A DNA stretch of 7,422 nt from Helicobacteraceae bacterium. Its GTDB lineage: Bacteria; Campylobacterota; Campylobacteria; Campylobacterales; Sulfurimonadaceae. Positions 6,674 to 7,422 of this stretch are shown here, piece by piece; the first letter of the stretch is position 1, and every line of letters begins with the position of its first letter. Below the pieces are notes generated by a model. That model saw only the letters and a program-made list of their open reading frames with translations. It did not search any database and was not told the DNA's origin. The position numbers and the translations under genes are program-made. The stretch covers positions 1 through 7,422 of the forward strand of contig JAUWLG010000054.1 in the NCBI GenBank assembly GCA_030613795.1, in the 5' to 3' direction.

Positions 6674-7252
6674 ATGCTGAAGTTACTGTTAGCACTTTTT
6701 ACACTTCTGTTAATGAGCGGTTGCGTTCACGATATCTCTGTCGCTCCAGAGCTATCAAAGATCCAAAAAATGCGTCCTGTCACCATACATAGAACCGTTG
6801 CCTACTACATTCCATTTGAGCTTTATAAACAGAGTGTTGTCACCCCTGGCGGCAATAACGATGAGCTCAGATACAGCCCGTATAAAGATACTGAGGCCTC
6901 ATTTAAAAAAGTACTTGACAATGTCTTTACCAAGGTCTATAAGATCGATTCATTAGATGATGAGAAGATCAAAAAGCACAACATCCAATTTGTGTTTGTC
7001 CCTGCGATCGAGACGATGTCTTTTTCAAACTCTAATGTTGACTGGCAGCCTACAAAGTTCAATATGATCTTAAAAGTACAAGTGCTGCACGCGGACAACA
7101 GAGAGCTATTCACCACTTATGCCCAGGGTAAAGGGGTAGCAAACTTCGGACGCTACCAGGACAACCCGACCTACGCTGTTGAGATCGCCTCGCGTTCAGT
7201 TTTTTTACAATTTCAAGATGAGATCATCACCAAAAGACAACTCTTTAAATAG
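6674..7252 (+). CDS. Unrecognised lipoprotein
   Basis: The gene encodes 192 residues. ATG 6674 follows the kdsB stop without a gap (TAGATG), so it is probably translated by reinitiation from kdsB; no strong ribosome binding site of its own is seen. The N-terminus is a classic lipoprotein signal, a short basic start, a Leu-rich core and lipobox MSGC with Cys17. The mature part is soluble and mixed alpha/beta, with a conserved-looking TPGGNNDELRYSPYKDTEASF near residues 57-77, a central FVFVPAIETM strand and a Q/K-rich C-terminus. I recognise no named family with certainty; it resembles small YajG-like or uncharacterised envelope lipoproteins only in general shape. The neighbour kdsB makes an envelope role plausible, but this is inference. 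Confidence 0.8.
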   Translation: MLKLLLALFTLLLMSGCVHDISVAPELSKIQKMRPVTIHRTVAYYIPFELYKQSVVTPGGNNDELRYSPYKDTEASFKKVLDNVFTKVYKIDSLDDEKIKKHNIQFVFVPAIETMSFSNSNVDWQPTKFNMILKVQVLHADNRELFTTYAQGKGVANFGRYQDNPTYAVEIASRSVFLQFQDEIITKRQLFK

Positions 7253-7351
7253 AGGGATCTCTTATTCCTTTATCAAAAATATATCACCCGCAACAGACCT
7301 TTTCGGCTAAGAGAAAAAGTTAAGCCTCCTATCAAGAAGTCAATGTTATTA

Positions 7352-7357
7352 TATAAA
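7352..7357 (+). promoter_or_regulatory. Possible -10 box for the last partial gene
   Basis: TATAAA at 7352-7357 lies in a very AT-rich stretch 27 bases before the ATG at 7385. The surrounding AT richness makes a chance match likely, and no clear -35 is seen. Confidence 0.35.
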
Positions 7358-7384
7358 TAATTATGAATAATAAAAGGATATTTA

Positions 7385-7422
7385 ATGAAAAAGAGATGGT
7401 TTATCATGTTGCTTTTAAGTGC
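7385..7422 (+). CDS. Start of an exported or membrane protein, truncated by the window end
   Basis: ATG 7385 has an excellent AAGGA at 7374-7378, 6 bases upstream. The twelve complete codons read MKKRWFIMLLLS, a basic start followed by hydrophobic residues, as in a signal peptide. Nothing further can be said about the product. It is preceded by a 132-base gap that separates it from the kdsB-lipoprotein pair. Confidence 0.65.
   Translation, partial: MKKRWFIMLLLS

Noticed and set aside
7305..7326. GGCTAA...TTAAGCC imperfect hairpin after the lipoprotein gene as a terminator
   Set aside because: The stem has a bulge, the loop is long and no T-run follows; the weak hairpin at 7248-7266 overlapping the stop is no better.

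Overview
The window looks like chromosome of a free-living member of the Campylobacterota (Sulfurimonas/Sulfurovum-like). This is inferred from the gene families, a moderate base composition, and a gene order (methyltransferase, cysteine-cluster protein, TPR lipoprotein, trpC) that I recall as shared with Campylobacter jejuni. There is no rRNA, tRNA, CRISPR array, insertion sequence or recombinase gene in the window.

Left part (1-1031): the 3' two thirds of an alpha/beta hydrolase gene runs off the left edge. A 326-base stretch without a convincing gene follows. It contains the most unusual signal here: an imperfect inverted repeat at 852-925 with the layout of an integron attC recombination site. 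It has R and L boxes, an unpaired spacer, and unpaired bases at the places where classical attC sites have them. Its orientation fits the hydrolase being the cassette gene. No second attC is visible to the right, so this may be the last cassette boundary of an array that continues left of the window.

Middle part (1032-5865): a plus-strand gene for a hemerythrin-PAS protein converges on a five-gene minus-strand operon. In transcription order the operon encodes a TrmN6-like methyltransferase, a YkgJ-like cysteine-cluster protein, a TPR lipoprotein, TrpC, and an OmpA-domain lipoprotein with calcium-type (TSP3) repeats. Every junction in this operon overlaps (13, 8, 4 and 1 bases), so translation is probably coupled throughout. 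A 10-bp perfect inverted repeat spans the convergent junction.

Right part (5866-7422): a short divergent region carries a TATAAT box on each strand and a 13-base palindrome between them. To the right, kdsB (activation of KDO for lipopolysaccharide) is followed without a gap by an unrecognised lipoprotein gene. An AT-rich gap then leads to the start of another exported protein, cut by the window end. Most of the right part is ordinary housekeeping and envelope function. The accessory interest is at the left end.
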